This document shows, piece by piece, positions 1 through 10,765 of a stretch of 64,000 nucleotides of DNA. A program made the position numbers and the translations under genes. The notes under the pieces were generated by a model. The model made no database searches. It saw only the letters and a list, made by a program, of their open reading frames with translations, and was not told where the DNA came from. Position 1 is the first letter of the stretch; every line of letters starts with the position of its first letter. Source of the DNA: Chinchilla lanigera (lineage: Eukaryota > Chordata > Mammalia > Rodentia > Chinchillidae); contig NW_004955425.1 in NCBI RefSeq assembly GCF_000276665.1, positions 24,168,679-24,232,678 on the forward strand. Reading direction: 5' to 3'.

Positions 1-112
1 CTTTAAATCACATGTTTATAAGCAGTGATTTCAATCACGTTTCAAAACAAAAATACTAACAAATTCATTTCTCAATCCAGGCGTGGGGGTCCACGCCCCC
101 GCCGCAGGCCCA
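1..112 (-). other. IQGAP2: IQGAP2 3' UTR, beginning only
   Basis: Sequence directly after the stop codon on the minus strand. It starts G/C-rich and turns A/T-rich. No AATAAA or ATTAAA is seen before the window edge, so cleavage is further left. Confidence 0.85.
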
Positions 113-226
113 TCATTTCCCGTAGAATTTCTTGTTGAGCAGGTAGATAAGGAGGTTCACATTCACTTTCACCTTGTCGAACATTTTCATCACCGCCACT
201 CCCTCATACTGCATCTGAAGCAAGTC
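113..226 (-). CDS. IQGAP2: IQGAP2 exon E20: C-terminus and stop
   Basis: Encodes the last 37 residues, DLLQMQYEGVAVMKMFD to NKKFYGK, then TGA at 113-115. The end of the protein is identical to the human sequence as I recall it. Acceptor ctgatttcag. The final exon continues into the 3' UTR. Confidence 0.97.
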   Translation of the reverse strand, partial: DLLQMQYEGVAVMKMFDKVKVNVNLLIYLLNKKFYGK

Positions 227-674
227 CTGAAATCAGATGGAACATCAGCAAGTGTCATCATTAGAGCTGCAGCATTCTGCACACTTTAAAAACACACTGG
301 AAGAACGCGTGTGGTGACTCGATCGGATGACCTACGTGGGGGTTCTTAGCTTTGCTGTGCATTAGACTCCTCAGCTTGAAAACACAGGTGAGTTTAAGAT
401 AGATTTCTGGGTCCTATCCCATAGAATTCTTGATTTTTGTATCTCTGAGATGGGCATTTGCATTTTTACCAATTTCCCAAGTTATACTGACATGGCGGTC
501 AGATGTGACACTTTCAGAATCACTGACTTAGATGAAGGAAAGTTTTTAAAACACAAGAACTGCTAATATCAAATATATAATTATAATGTCAACTTTTCAG
601 TGAAAAATTCACAGTTCAAATGCTCCAGGAAAATAGATGGGGTTGTTTCTTTAAAACAGCAGGGTACTGTAATC

Positions 675-760
675 TTTTTTTTTTTCTTTTACCAGGAATT
701 GAACTCAGGACTTTGCTCTTGCCAGGCAGGCGCTGTGCCATTGAGCTACATCCCTGGCCC
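675..760 (-). repeat. ID SINE (tRNA-derived)
   Basis: Poly-T on the plus strand, then the inverted tRNA-like body with box B (gaattgaactcagga) and box A region (cattgagctacatccc). It abuts the next dimeric SINE directly. Confidence 0.85.
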
Positions 761-960
761 TTTTTTTTTCTTTTTGTGGGGTGGCGGGGGCACTGGGGAT
801 TGAATCCAGGGGCTTTGCACTGAGCTACATCTTCAGCCATTTTTTAATTTGAAACAGGGTCTAAGTTGCTACGTTGCCCAGGCTGGGCTTGAACTCCCGA
901 TCCGCCTATCCAGCCTCCCAGAGTGCTGGGATTAAAGGCATGTGCCACCACACCCTGCTT
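761..960 (-). repeat. ID/B1 dimeric SINE
   Basis: Short inverted ID part (actggggattgaatccag) followed by an inverted B1 body ending gctgggattaaaggcatgtg. This ID plus 7SL dimer type is known from squirrel-related and other non-muroid rodents and is the main reason for the clade guess. Confidence 0.8.
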
Positions 961-2189
961 AACAGTACTGCCTTTTTTTTTTTAAGGAGCAGAATGAGTA
1001 AGACAACTCATTGAGGAAGAAAAAGTATTGGAATTCATTTATTACTTATTCTTATTTGTTAAACATTTAACTTTTGTATACATTTTATAAAGCACATTTA
1101 ACAGTATGCTGATAGAAACGCGTGCTTTATAAAACAGACTGGTACAAGTGGGGAGAAGCACTTACATTATTTATTGATGAAATCCTGTGACCAGGCTTTG
1201 AACACTGTGCCAATAACTCTGTCTTCCTCTAGACCCTACTGTTCCTCATTTGCCAGTCAGCCTTTTACTCCATCTTTCATTGCCACGACATTAACGAAGA
1301 AAAGCACGCTTCTAAAACAAACAGCTGTGTCTTACCAGCCGTCGGAATGAGACCGAGTGGTAACGCAGGGTAGGTGGGTAGGGAAGATCTCACCAGAAGC
1401 TGCCCTGCACGCATTCCTAGGTCTTGTACTGTTTTGAGCTCTGAACGTTTCTTGGTTGTTAATGATGATGCCTGAGGGATCGTATGTGAGGCTCCCCTCA
1501 GAAGTTAAGAGTCATACCTGAGAGAACCTGTGCTTCCTCTCCACACTTCAATTCCACCTGTGCTGAGCCCCACCCCTACACTGTTTAGATCTGTGTCTGG
1601 GTCTACGGTTCCACGGGGGAACCGACACCTGCCATGGAGAATGCTTTTACCTAGCAGGTGCAGTGGACACTCACTCTTCCTCTGGGAGATCCACATCAGT
1701 TATACATTCTCTCGGAAAAGCGTGCAGCCGACATGGTGTGGTTGGGAGAACAAATGGGCCCCAAAGCAGAAGGCAGAGAAACGGTGATACTCATGGCTGG
1801 AAAACCAAAGTTTAGTCTCGGTTCTGCCATTTGCTAACTCAAGACCTTGTGACATGATCTAACCTCTGAAGTTGTTTCCTAGTGTGTAAGCTGAGGAGAA
1901 AGCTGCCAGCCTCACTGTGTGGCCAGTGGGCAACGGGTACAGGATCACGGAGCTTGCAAACCCTCCGGAAGCCACACTTCATGACCCAGCGGTGAAGCAG
2001 AACAACAAAGAGCTTGGGCCTTAGCTGTTTTTTCCATAAAGTGCTCTCTGAGCCTGTTTTCCGTTTGGGAGGAGAAGAATGCCTACCCCGCAGCCCCTGG
2101 GCGTTATTTTTGTAAGCAGTCTGTCTGCCACGGAAGTCACGCTCTCCCCTTGTATATTCGGCTAAGAGACTAAGAGATATGAGGTGTCA

Positions 2190-2760
2190 CATGGAATTTC
2201 CAGTTTCACTTTTTGAGGAACCTCCACGCTGACTTCCACAGCGGTTGTACTAGTTTACATTCTCACCAGCAATGCAGAAGTCCTTTCCCCCGAGTATTTG
2301 TTGCTATTTGATTTTTTTGATGACAGCCATTCTTTTTTTTTTTAAATTTTAAAAGAATTTTTTTTATTTTAAAGAGTAAAAGAAGATAACATAGTAATTC
2401 AGGGAGGGCTTACTGAACTACAGACAAAGTGGTAGGAAATTATCAGTGGCTATTCTTTTAGATGATAGCCATTCTTTCTGGGGTAAGATGATGGCCATTC
2501 ATTCTCAGTGTTGTTTTAAAATGCATTTATCTGATGGCCAGCAATAATGAGCATTTTTTCATGTATTTATTGGCCATTTGTACTTCTTCTGAGAAGTATC
2601 TATTCATTTTGGTTGCAGATTTTTTTGATTGGATCTTTTATTCTGGAGGTCTAATTTTTTTGAGTTCTTGTAAGGAGAAGTTCAAATACCTTCCCAAATT
2701 ACATATTCTGTTGTTTCTATAATATTTTAATAAATATGCTAATTTGTCTAATTTATTCTT
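2190..2760 (-). repeat. L1 3' end fragment, interrupted
   Basis: Antisense L1 ORF2 end and 3' UTR text: gaggaacctccacgctgac and acagcggttgtactagttt, continuing after 2462 with the gatggccagcaataatgagc type 3' UTR. Interrupted by the retroposon at 2336-2461. Confidence 0.7.
2336..2461 (-). repeat. Short copy of a poly(A)-tailed ERV-derived retroposon
   Basis: Minus-strand insertion with its A-tail on the left, in an L1 fragment. The interrupted L1 text gatgacagccattcttt recurs on the right as gatgatagccattcttt, a target-site duplication of about 17 bp. The body (aacatagtaattcagggag, aggaaattatcagtgg) matches the 3' tail of the larger element at 15551-16525. Confidence 0.65.
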
Positions 2761-2854
2761 ATGGTTTATCTTAGTTCACTGAAAAAAAAGTTTGTACTAT
2801 TATCTGTTTGGTTCTTTTTTGTAAGAATATTTTTGGTTTATGTCTTTTTGGTGT

Positions 2855-2972
2855 TGTTGTTTTGAGACAGGGTCTCACTATGTAGCCCAGGCTGGCCTTG
2901 AACTCTCAGTGATCCTCCTGCCTCAGCCTTCCGAGTGCTGGGATTACAGGCATGTGCCACCATACCCAGTTT
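2855..2972 (-). repeat. B1 SINE
   Basis: Inverted B1: gagacagggtctcactatg to gctgggattacaggcatgtg. Confidence 0.85.
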
Positions 2973-3090
2973 TGGTTTGTATTTTGTACTGAGTAAGTAC
3001 TTTGAGGATAATGACACATAGTATAATAATCATTGTTATTCTTTTATTATTTGGTTATGAAATTTTTTACTTTTTCATAAAAAATACTTA

Positions 3091-3497
3091 TGAGGTATGA
3101 TCAAATGAGGTGAATATTTAAATTTTAAAAGAATTATTACAGTAAAAGACATTATGATTAATCCCCCTCAAAATAGTCTTCTTTGTTGGGAACCCATACC
3201 CCACTGTTCTGCCACCTTCTGAAGCAATGTCCTTTCTCTTTTTTGTTTTTTTGGCACCAGGAACCAAACTCAGGACCTTGTGCTTGCCAGGCAGGTGCTT
3301 GTGCCACAGAGCTCTGTCCCTGGCCCATGTTTTTCCACTTTCTGAAGCAGTTCTGGAAGTATTCTTTTGTGTCTTTGCGAGGTATGATTAAAGAAAGTAC
3401 AAAAATTACAGTGAATGTATTCTGAGGGGGGGTTAATAGCAATGTGTCTTTGGCTGTAATCAAAATTTTAAAAATCCACCAGAGTTTTTATCAGGTC
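3091..3497. mobile_element. Composite mariner relic A
   Basis: Starts with an inverted-repeat end (tgaggtatgatcaaa), continues as a reversed mariner transposase 3' end (cttctgaagca, then actttctgaagcagttctgg after an inserted ID), then an internal copy of the end at about 3378 (gcgaggtatgattaaag), a short forward 3' end (ttaatagcaatgtgtcttt) and a decayed terminal repeat near 3497. Internal deletions leave no usable reading frame. Same layout as loci B (33139) and C (45257). Confidence 0.65.
3235..3328 (-). repeat. ID SINE inside mariner A
   Basis: Inverted ID (ccaggaaccaaactcagg, cttgccaggcaggtgcttg) that splits the mariner text cttctgaagca/actttctgaagca, so it inserted after the mariner. 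Confidence 0.8.
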
Positions 3498-3506
3498 TGG
3501 TAATTC

Positions 3507-3624
3507 TTTTTTTTGGTTTTTTTTTTTTTCTTTCTTTTGGCTTTTTTTCCGGTACTGGAAATTGAACTCACAACCTCATGCTTGCCAGGCAGGTGTTGTG
3601 CTGCTGAGCTAAATCCCCAGCCCC
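3507..3624 (-). repeat. ID SINE
   Basis: Long T-rich tail, then inverted ID with intact ends (ttgctgctgagctaaatcc type), close to the consensus and so probably young. Confidence 0.85.
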
Positions 3625-4442
3625 CCAGCTCTGGTAAGTCTATTTCACAGATCTCTTCAGGAGATGGAGGGGGATGGGCTGAAGACAAGCCCGAACCATG
3701 GAGCGGCACTTTGAGAGGGGCCTGCCTCAGCCCTGTCGGCAGTGTCTCCCCGCTCCCTCCCTGGACCCAGCCACCAGGCTTTCTATGGAAGCTGACACAG
3801 CAGACTGTCAGAAAGGCACAGACCTGAAGTCTAACTTCACCTGGGCAGCGATCACATGCTGGGCCGGTTCACGGGAGGTACACCATGGAGCTGCACTGGG
3901 TCCTAAGCTCAGCAGGGTCCTGTGCTTGGTTTAATGCTCTCCTGCATTAAAATCTGTCTTAATTTTGAACCAAGGACCCTTTCTTTTGCACTGATTCCTG
4001 TGAATCATGCAGTTAGTTCTGATTATATGTTAATAAAAACCTGTGGCATACTGGTCACCTGTATCCAGCTAGGGAGTAAAACATCTCACAGTCAACCATG
4101 GGCGTAAATGAAGGGTGTGAATAGCTAATCCTACTGTGCACTGGCTCTTTAACAAAGGTGAAAGAAGGCTCTGCTTCTGTCCTAGCACCCAGGGGAAGCC
4201 CTACAGACTCCTGAGCTCTCTCCACACACACAGGGTGTCCCCTCGCTCCTTGCGACTCAGCCAGTCGGTGGCCATTGACTAGCAATCCATGGCATCTCTG
4301 TCAGGTCTGCAGAAGGTCCTGGTGTACGGTTACCCACTATTTTCTCCTCCTGTATTTACCTAAGCGTTACCTAGAGCACCTGGAGACTGTCATGAATGAA
4401 GCTACTACACAAACACATGTGGTAACTTTTAAAACAAGCTGG

Positions 4443-4600
4443 AAAACTGGGCGTGGTGGCACATGCCTGTAATCCCAGCACTCGGGAGGCTGAGGCAGGA
4501 GGATCAGTGTGAGTTTGAGGCTAGCCTAGGCTACAAAGTGAGCCCAAGGCCAGCCTGAACTGCACAGTGAGACCCTGTCTCAAAAAGACAAAAAAAAAAA
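4443..4600 (+). repeat. B1 SINE
   Basis: Plus-strand B1: ggcgtggtggcacatgcctg through gaccctgtctcaaaaagac and an A-rich tail. Contains the internal duplication around aaggccagcctgaactgc. Confidence 0.85.
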
Positions 4601-5530
4601 ACCCAAAAAACAAAAACCCCAAGAAATAAAAAAACAAGCTGGAACATAATTCCATCTAACATATTCTTTCTATAATTATTTATCATCTTTCACTCACTGT
4701 CCTTAAAGAACCCACTGAGGTCCCATTTTTCTTTTTAAGGCTATGATGTCTGCAGAGAGAAAGGGCTCTGGCAATGGCTCCCAGAGAAGGTGGTCATTTC
4801 AGGGTGCTGGGCCAGGGACAAGTTGGCAGCAGCTGGCCATGAGCTCACTCCTAGGACGCAGCACCCTGATTCACACAGCTCTGTTTAGAGGAACTGGAAA
4901 CCACTGCACAGATTTCTTGAGGTCCAGGAAAACAGCTGTTATTTTAAAAAGCATCACATGAAAAAGCATCACATCCCTTATTTCTGTACAGCAGACCCTG
5001 TCCTAGGGGTTAGAAAGCGGGCGTTGGAAGGTGGCATTTTGTTGCTTGTATCCCGGCCCTTCAGTTTTCCTTTCACACCTGAACTAGCTCTCTCAGTTTC
5101 CTTCAGGTATGCTCAGCTTAGGATGTACTTTTTATGAGAAAACAGTGATAATTCACATTGCAAACACCATTTTTTCTACTTCTAGGTATGTGTTTTAGAC
5201 CATGTCTTTCATTCTTATGATCCAAAACATTTAACAAATGGATTCAAGAGTGGATATAGAAACTATTCTAGGAAGGAGAAAGAAAAGGAGAAACGGGAGA
5301 AGGGAAAGTCCCAAATTTGGGCAGAGTCTTAGAAAGAAGTGAACTTTCTCACAGGGGGAAGCTTTCCAGCTTTCCTTAATATCTTGAATACTTCTGTATT
5401 TTTTTGTCTAAGCTCAAAATAGAAGTGTGACTTACAAAATCTGACTGCTATGGTTTACCGTCTGTAAGTATTTTAAGTTCTAGCAACTTGAAAAATCGCT
5501 GTTGTTTTTTTTTTTTTTTTTAAAGGCATC

Positions 5531-5646
5531 AAGCTGGGCATGGTAGCACACACCTGTAATCTCAACTATTTAGGAGGCTGAGGAAGGAGAATTGCAAGTT
5601 TGAGGCCAGTCTGGGCAATTTAGCAAAGTCCTGCCTCAAAAATAAA
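5531..5646 (+). repeat. B1 SINE
   Basis: Plus-strand B1 with a diverged middle: gctgggcatggtagcacac to gtcctgcctcaaaaataaa. Confidence 0.8.
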
Positions 5647-5756
5647 ATCTGTACATTTACCAACTCCCCACAATAACTGTAATCATTATGTACTGCAAAT
5701 ATATACTAATGAAAAAGGAAAATTACATATGTGGCTCATAAAATTTTTTTAAAAAT

Positions 5757-5852
5757 AAAGGGTGGGGGACATAGTGGAATGGTTGAGTGATTGTTAAGTA
5801 CACTCGAGACCCTGGATTCAGTCCCCAGTACTGAAAAACAAAACAAAACAAA
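5757..5852 (+). repeat. Diverged ID SINE
   Basis: Plus-strand tRNA-like body with box B (gattcagtccccagtac) and an A-rich (aaaac)n tail. Confidence 0.7.
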
Positions 5853-6025
5853 ATGAAACTCAACAAAACAACCAAAGAAAAAACATAAAACCCAGACATT
5901 TAAAGATGGACCCTGGCACGTAAGGTCTGCACTGGTTGTCTGTTGAACTCCACAGATATCGAGAACAGTGAGCCAGGGAAGCCACAGATGGCCCGCGCAT
6001 GACACCCACCCCAACCCCAGGCTAC

Positions 6026-6134
6026 CTGAATATTAAGCTGCACCGTTTCCATTTCAACACCAAGGAATTTTGATTTGACATCAAAGATGCCCACATCTTC
6101 GGTTGCTACGATATCAAATGTAACATTCTTAAAC
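6026..6134 (-). CDS. IQGAP2: IQGAP2 exon E19: C-terminal domain
   Basis: Encodes 36 residues after the last base of a split Gln codon, FKNVTFDIVATEDVGIF to VQLNIQ; ends in phase 0. Beta-strand-like pattern typical of the compact C-terminal fold. Acceptor ctccactag, donor gtagcc. Confidence 0.97.
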
Positions 6135-7463
6135 CTAGTGGAGAGAGAACATTCACACATGTGTAATTAGAGGTACACTCTTACATCTCAAATGAATGGA
6201 ATCTCAATTTAGCGCTCAGTGAGCAGCTTGTGGCGAGAATCCGAAGGAAGTCACCAAAAACCTCACATCATATTTTTCCCACTCTGCTCCCCAAATAGTA
6301 GGTCAGATGGCAGCTGTTGAGATCTGACCACTGCATGCTCAGACCACTAAAATAGGTGCATTATTACAAAAGAAATAGAAGATATGTGTCCTTGAGGAGC
6401 ATAAAATATAGTTGAAAGCCTATGGAAGTCACAGAGGGTGAGAATGAAATACGGACCTATGCTGCTGTTGCGGCAGCAATGAGTTAAGCCAGGTTGTTAA
6501 GCTGAGTGGTGTGGGAGCTGCCCACGGCACTGTTGGAGCGCAACTTGGGCGTGTCCCGGTGGGTCTTAAAGGAACAACCCTGGGTCCTATATCTGGTTCC
6601 TGGCCTCTTCCTCTCTGGTGTGGTTCCCCTGCTCTGCCTCCTGGCCACCATGAACTGAGCAGCTCTGCTCCACCATGCCCTTCCCCATGATGTTTCTCCT
6701 TGGAGCAGCCCACCATGCACCACCAGCTCTGAAACCGTGAGCCAAAGAAACCATCTTTTCCTTTAGGTGGTGGCTGTCAGGTATTTGGTCCCAGCAACAG
6801 GAAAGCTGCCCAAGACAGCAGTATTCCAGAGAAACTTCAAACAAGGAAGAAGGGTTTTCTCTGAATTTGTGCAGTTGAGAGGTTTCATGAGATCAGTGGA
6901 ACAGAAAGCTTGAGGGAAGGTGGGTGTTGGAGAGGAGGAATTCTGACTTCCCTTGAGACAGAGGACAAGGGACGGATGGGGCCCTGGGTCATGATTCAAA
7001 GGAAGCAGCTCTTGTGCCTACTCGGGCTGGGAAGGTGGCTTTCTGTTTTCTCTTCCACCTCGAGGTCATACAGCCACTGCATGGAGTGCTTGAGGTACAG
7101 CATACTGGTGCAAGTGGCTCAGACTCGGGGCTGCACAATCTGGCTTTGGAGAGAGAAAAGGATTGTTCTGCAACTGTCCACAGCTCATCTGTTGAGACCC
7201 AGGGGCAGCTGTTCATTCTTGCTGCTGTGACTCAGTTCTTTCAGGTGAAGCGGGAGGCTCACATATCCGCATACTGGACAACCATGGGGGACACACAGGC
7301 CTGAGGGAGAGCTGGTGACCTCAACACAAGTAGTCATCCCCTGTCACCTGGAATCAAGAGTGAGTCTTGATAGACCAGGTACAGTTCTCTCCAAGGCCAA
7401 GGAAACCAAGGAGGTGCTGAGTCACATTTCACGTGTGTTCTATACAATTCTGGTCACACTTAC
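6135..7463 (-). other. Intron E18-E19 (1.3 kb)
   Basis: Contains a MaLR-type LTR at about 6440-6830. The rest, including 6830-7460, has no element I can name; several short open frames on both strands there carry no recognisable domain. Confidence 0.8.
6440..6830 (+). mobile_element. MaLR-type solo LTR (old endogenous retrovirus-like LTR)
   Basis: Shares the characteristic 3' block with the LTR at the right end of the window: catgaactgagcagct, gtgagccaaagaaaccatc and caggtatttggtcccagcaa. Such LTRs come from non-autonomous ERVL-MaLR elements. No internal sequence flanks it. Confidence 0.65.
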
Positions 7464-7601
7464 TGGTTTGTTTGCAGGTCATCGATTCCTAGCAGGACAC
7501 CTTTCTCATGCAGCTTTGTTGCTGTGTACCTCACGGGTTTCGCTCTCTTCATGCCCTTGGGCTCTCCTTTTCCATCCAGTTTGATGGACCGCCGAGTATT
7601 T
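7464..7601 (-). CDS. IQGAP2: IQGAP2 exon E18: RasGAP C-terminal region
   Basis: Encodes 45 residues between split Lys and Gln codons, NTRRSIKLDGKGEPKGM to DDLQTN. KPVRYTATKLHEKGVLL is the IQGAP block tied to phosphoinositide and partner binding in the paralogues. Acceptor ttttgtcag, donor gtaagt. Confidence 0.97.
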
Positions 7602-7895
7602 CTGACAAAATAAGAACAGACCACCCGTTGGTGCGCTGTCCCACACTGCTTGAAATGCACACCTTTTCATTTTGTGGTACAGGTAACAACTCCTTCCAGG
7701 AGGGAAAACCTCATGACTGAACTGTCCAAGGGAAAGGGTTTCCCAAGTAAAGTCTGTGTTCCAGGCTGCTATTTTTAAGAAAACTTACACTCTGTGTTCT
7801 TAGCCTTACTGAACAAATTCTAAGTCATTCTGCAAGTAGCTCTGGTGCAGCAGCATGGACTGTGTAGTCCTGAGTGAAGATCCTACTAGGACTGC

Positions 7896-7980
7896 TTCAA
7901 TTAATTTAATTTAATTAATTATTTTATTTATTTATTTTATTTTATTAATTTAATTTTAATTGATTTAATTGAATTTAACT
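7896..7980. repeat. A/T-rich simple repeat
   Basis: Imperfect run of TTTAAT and TTTA units (ttaatttaatttaattaatt). Confidence 0.85.
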
Positions 7981-8039
7981 GTGGCTGCTGCTGTTCTAAG
8001 AGCCTTATAGATATTACTCACATTTACAAAATTAACATT

Positions 8040-8180
8040 TCCAACATGCTTTGCAACTAACCAATTCCTCTGCCATCTATTATTTTACTAGCCCCCATAA
8101 CAAAGCTGTGAGCCTGGCACACCTATTTTCATCTGAAAGATGAGAAGATTGAGGCTGAAGGAAGTTCATGGAACCAGATT
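8040..8180 (+). repeat. MIR relic
   Basis: Weak similarity to the MIR core: catctgaaagatgagaagat followed by gaggctgaagg. Ancient and diverged. Confidence 0.45.
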
Positions 8181-9105
8181 TAAGACGCAATGATATAAGA
8201 GACAATCAGAACCCAGATGCTGGTCATCTGCCTGTAAAGTCGGTGTGGGTTGCCTTAAAGTAGCTGCAATGATTATCCAGCAAATCTCTAACAATTTCAT
8301 TGCTACTGGAAATTAGCTTGACCAACTCCTTTTCCCCAGGTATACATCTAGCTTAAAAGCAAATAAACGAAGATCTGGAACTAGGGGGCCCAAACAAATG
8401 AGGTCTGCATCAAATCTTCTATGATTAATGCAACTGAATTTTCCACACATCATTTGCTATTGCCAATGTGAAGGCTAGGGCTATGTGAGAATGCTGTATT
8501 ATATATTTTAATGGTAATTAAAATTTGATTAACATTGACCCTAGTTGAGTGGTAAGAATAATACGAGCAAAGAATATTAATTAAGAGTAGCTATAGTGTG
8601 TACAAAATCTACAATAGGTATGTTAATGGATAGTGGAGGACTGCCAATTAATGATTTTTAAAACCATTAAGGAATTTTAAATCATGATGTCATTCTGTGC
8701 AATTAGCAATTATCTGGCACTATCTAATATTATTAAGTATATAAAACCCTGTTTATAGGAAACACTCAGAAAACAAATTTTTTTAAAAAATAGTTTGAAA
8801 AAAGCCTTTGAATTAAAAAGACAAAAGGAATACAGTGCTTCCCCAAATATTAACGCTACTTGCTCAAAATACACCAGGGTAAACTTCTTTAATTCTAATG
8901 CTGATAGAGAATTCAAAGATTCTACATTCATTTTTGGCTTTCTGGGCCACAGTAGCCAATCATGAAAAGCAGACTCTAGTCTAGTTTTCAGCTAGAAGAC
9001 AGAGTGAAAAACCTGGTTCTAAACCTAACACAGCCCTGCTAAGCAGGACTGTAATCTCCCCATATAAACTATGATGGTACAAAGGAACAGACTATTGTCA
9101 CTTAC

Positions 9106-9266
9106 TTCCTCTTTAAGTTGTCTAAACAAGTCTTTATGTAGGTGTCATAGTAATTGATTTGCTCTTCATAAAATGCTGCCTTCTCATTAAGTGCATTCAG
9201 AGTCTGCTGAAGTTTCGTCAATTCAGCTTTTCGAAGCTTACGGTGGATTCTTTGATTTCGAATATC
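9106..9266 (-). CDS. IQGAP2: IQGAP2 exon E17: RasGAP C-terminal region
   Basis: Encodes 53 residues, DIRNQRIHRKLRKAELT to CLDNLKR, plus two bases of a split Lys codon. Heptad-like helix (LRKAELTKLQQTLNALNEKA) followed by FYEEQINYYDTYIKTCL, the most conserved block of the C-terminal region. Acceptor gttgttatag, donor gtaagt. Confidence 0.97.
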
Positions 9267-9715
9267 CTATAACAACAAGGAAAGGATATAATAATAGGTT
9301 TGGGCAGAAATATGCTTTTTGGGATTGTAATGTGGATGAGAAGAACAAGTATTAAGGCACCGTGACTGTAAACCTGTAGTTTATCTCAGGCTCCTTATTA
9401 TATACATTACCTCACCACCAAAGCATCTATATCTTTTTCTACTTCAGACCTGGAAAGAGTATCTACACTACACTTTAAAAGACTTGCTAAGGCTTATTCT
9501 TCTCTTGATGAAAAAACAAGTAAATAACTTTTGAATAACCATACAATTAGTTTATGGAAAAATAGTGCTTAAAAAGGGTACAGAGATATCAGTAGGGGTT
9601 CTTTGCATCATTTTGAACTTTCCTTTGAAGAATATTTTAAATTGAAAATACCTGTTTACTGCTTGGTTTCATTTCAGTAATAAGTGAAAAACATTTCACC
9701 TGCTAAATGTTTCTT

Positions 9716-9863
9716 CTTTTTTTTCGAGACAGGGTCTTGCTGTGTATTTCAGGCTGGCCTTGAGCTCACTTTGTAGCTCAGGCTGGCCTCAAACTCACAG
9801 TGATCCTCCTGCCTCAGCCTCTAGAGTGCTGGGATTACAGGTGTGAGCCACCATGTCTGGCCG
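9716..9863 (-). repeat. B1 SINE with internal duplication
   Basis: Inverted B1 in which the aggctggcct block occurs twice (caggctggccttgagctcac and caggctggcctcaaactcac), the 29-bp type duplication of rodent B1. Confidence 0.85.
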
Positions 9864-9893
9864 AAATTTTGAAATGTTTTGCAGCTTTACACT

Positions 9894-10013
9894 TCTTTTT
9901 TTTCGAGACAGGGTCTTGCTGTGTAGCTCAGGCTGGCCTCAAACTCACAGTGATCCTCCTGCCTCAGCCTCTAGAGTGCTGGGATTACAGGTGTGCACCA
10001 CTACACCTGGCTG
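9894..10013 (-). repeat. B1 SINE without internal duplication
   Basis: Almost identical to its neighbour at 9716-9863 (shared cctctagagtgctgggatta) but about 30 bases shorter, lacking the internal duplication. Confidence 0.85.
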
Positions 10014-10267
10014 ATAAGTATTTCTTGAGGTTTGAAAAATGACAACTGAGCTCTTAAGACTCAAGGACTCAACACTTAGTTTTCCCTTTCCTGGGTTCCA
10101 CATCTAGATTCAACCAAACATGGAAAAATAATGTTTCTACACTGAACATGTTGCCATTTTTTCTTGTTATTACTTCCTAAATAACACACAATAGTACGGA
10201 TTTACACAGCCACGTTTCTGTTGTGTTCGGTGTTGTAAGTAATACAGAGGTTATTAGTGTATGGATT

Positions 10268-10378
10268 GCTGGGCATGGTGGCCTGTACCTCTAGTCCCAA
10301 CCACTTGGAAGGCCGAGACAAGGAAAACCACTATGGCAGTGGTTGCGGGGGTAACATAGTGAGACCCCAGTCTCAAAA
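10268..10378 (+). repeat. Decayed B1 SINE
   Basis: Plus-strand B1 start (gctgggcatggtggcctgta) and end (gagaccccagtctcaaaaaa) with a diverged middle. Confidence 0.7.
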
Positions 10379-10581
10379 AATATGGGAAGATATACACAGG
10401 TCATATACAAAAACTGCCACTTCACATAAGGAATTTGACCATCTGGAGATTTTGGTTATCAGTGGGAAGTCCTAGAACCATTTCCCCAGAAATACCAAGA
10501 AATGACTATACTTGCATTTAAATAGAATTCCTGGAACATAAAGTAGAGAAAACTATTTATACCCTACAAGAACTGCACTAA

Positions 10582-10765
10582 TTTTTTGTTTTTTGGTGGT
10601 GCTAGGGATTGAACCCAGGGCCCTTACACTGAGGGACACCCCCAGATTCCTCCCTTGCTAAGGGAGTCTTGCAGAGCTGCCCCAGCTGGGCTTGAACTTA
10701 TGATGCTTGTGCCTCAGCCTCCTGTAATGCTGGGATTTACAGGCATGCGCCACCATGTCTGGCTG
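10582..10765 (-). repeat. ID/B1 dimeric SINE
   Basis: Inverted ID half (gctagggattgaacccaggg) joined to an inverted B1 half ending ggcatgcgccaccatgtctg. Confidence 0.8.

Larger units (their letters stand above)
227..6025 (-). other. Intron E19-E20 (5.8 kb)
   Basis: Holds ID and ID/B1 SINEs (675-960), a minus-strand L1 3' fragment split by a poly(A)-tailed retroposon (2190-2760), a B1 (2855-2972), a composite mariner (3091-3497) with an ID inside it, another ID (3507-3624), two plus-strand B1s (4443-4600, 5531-5646) and an ID (5757-5852). I recognise nothing between 960 and 2190, 3625 and 4440, or 4600 and 5530. Confidence 0.85.
7602..9105 (-). other. Intron E17-E18 (1.5 kb)
   Basis: Holds an A/T low-complexity tract (7896-7980) and a MIR relic (about 8040-8180). 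The A/T-rich remainder shows nothing recognisable. Confidence 0.8.

Noticed and set aside
616..840. Open frames at many ID and B1 SINEs (also near 3158-3463, 3491-3709, 9800-10042, 25536-25724, 27702-27965)
   Set aside because: These are translations of SINE bodies and their poly-T/A tails (recurring peptides such as ...LPGRRCA or ILLPQPLECWDYR) and not genes.
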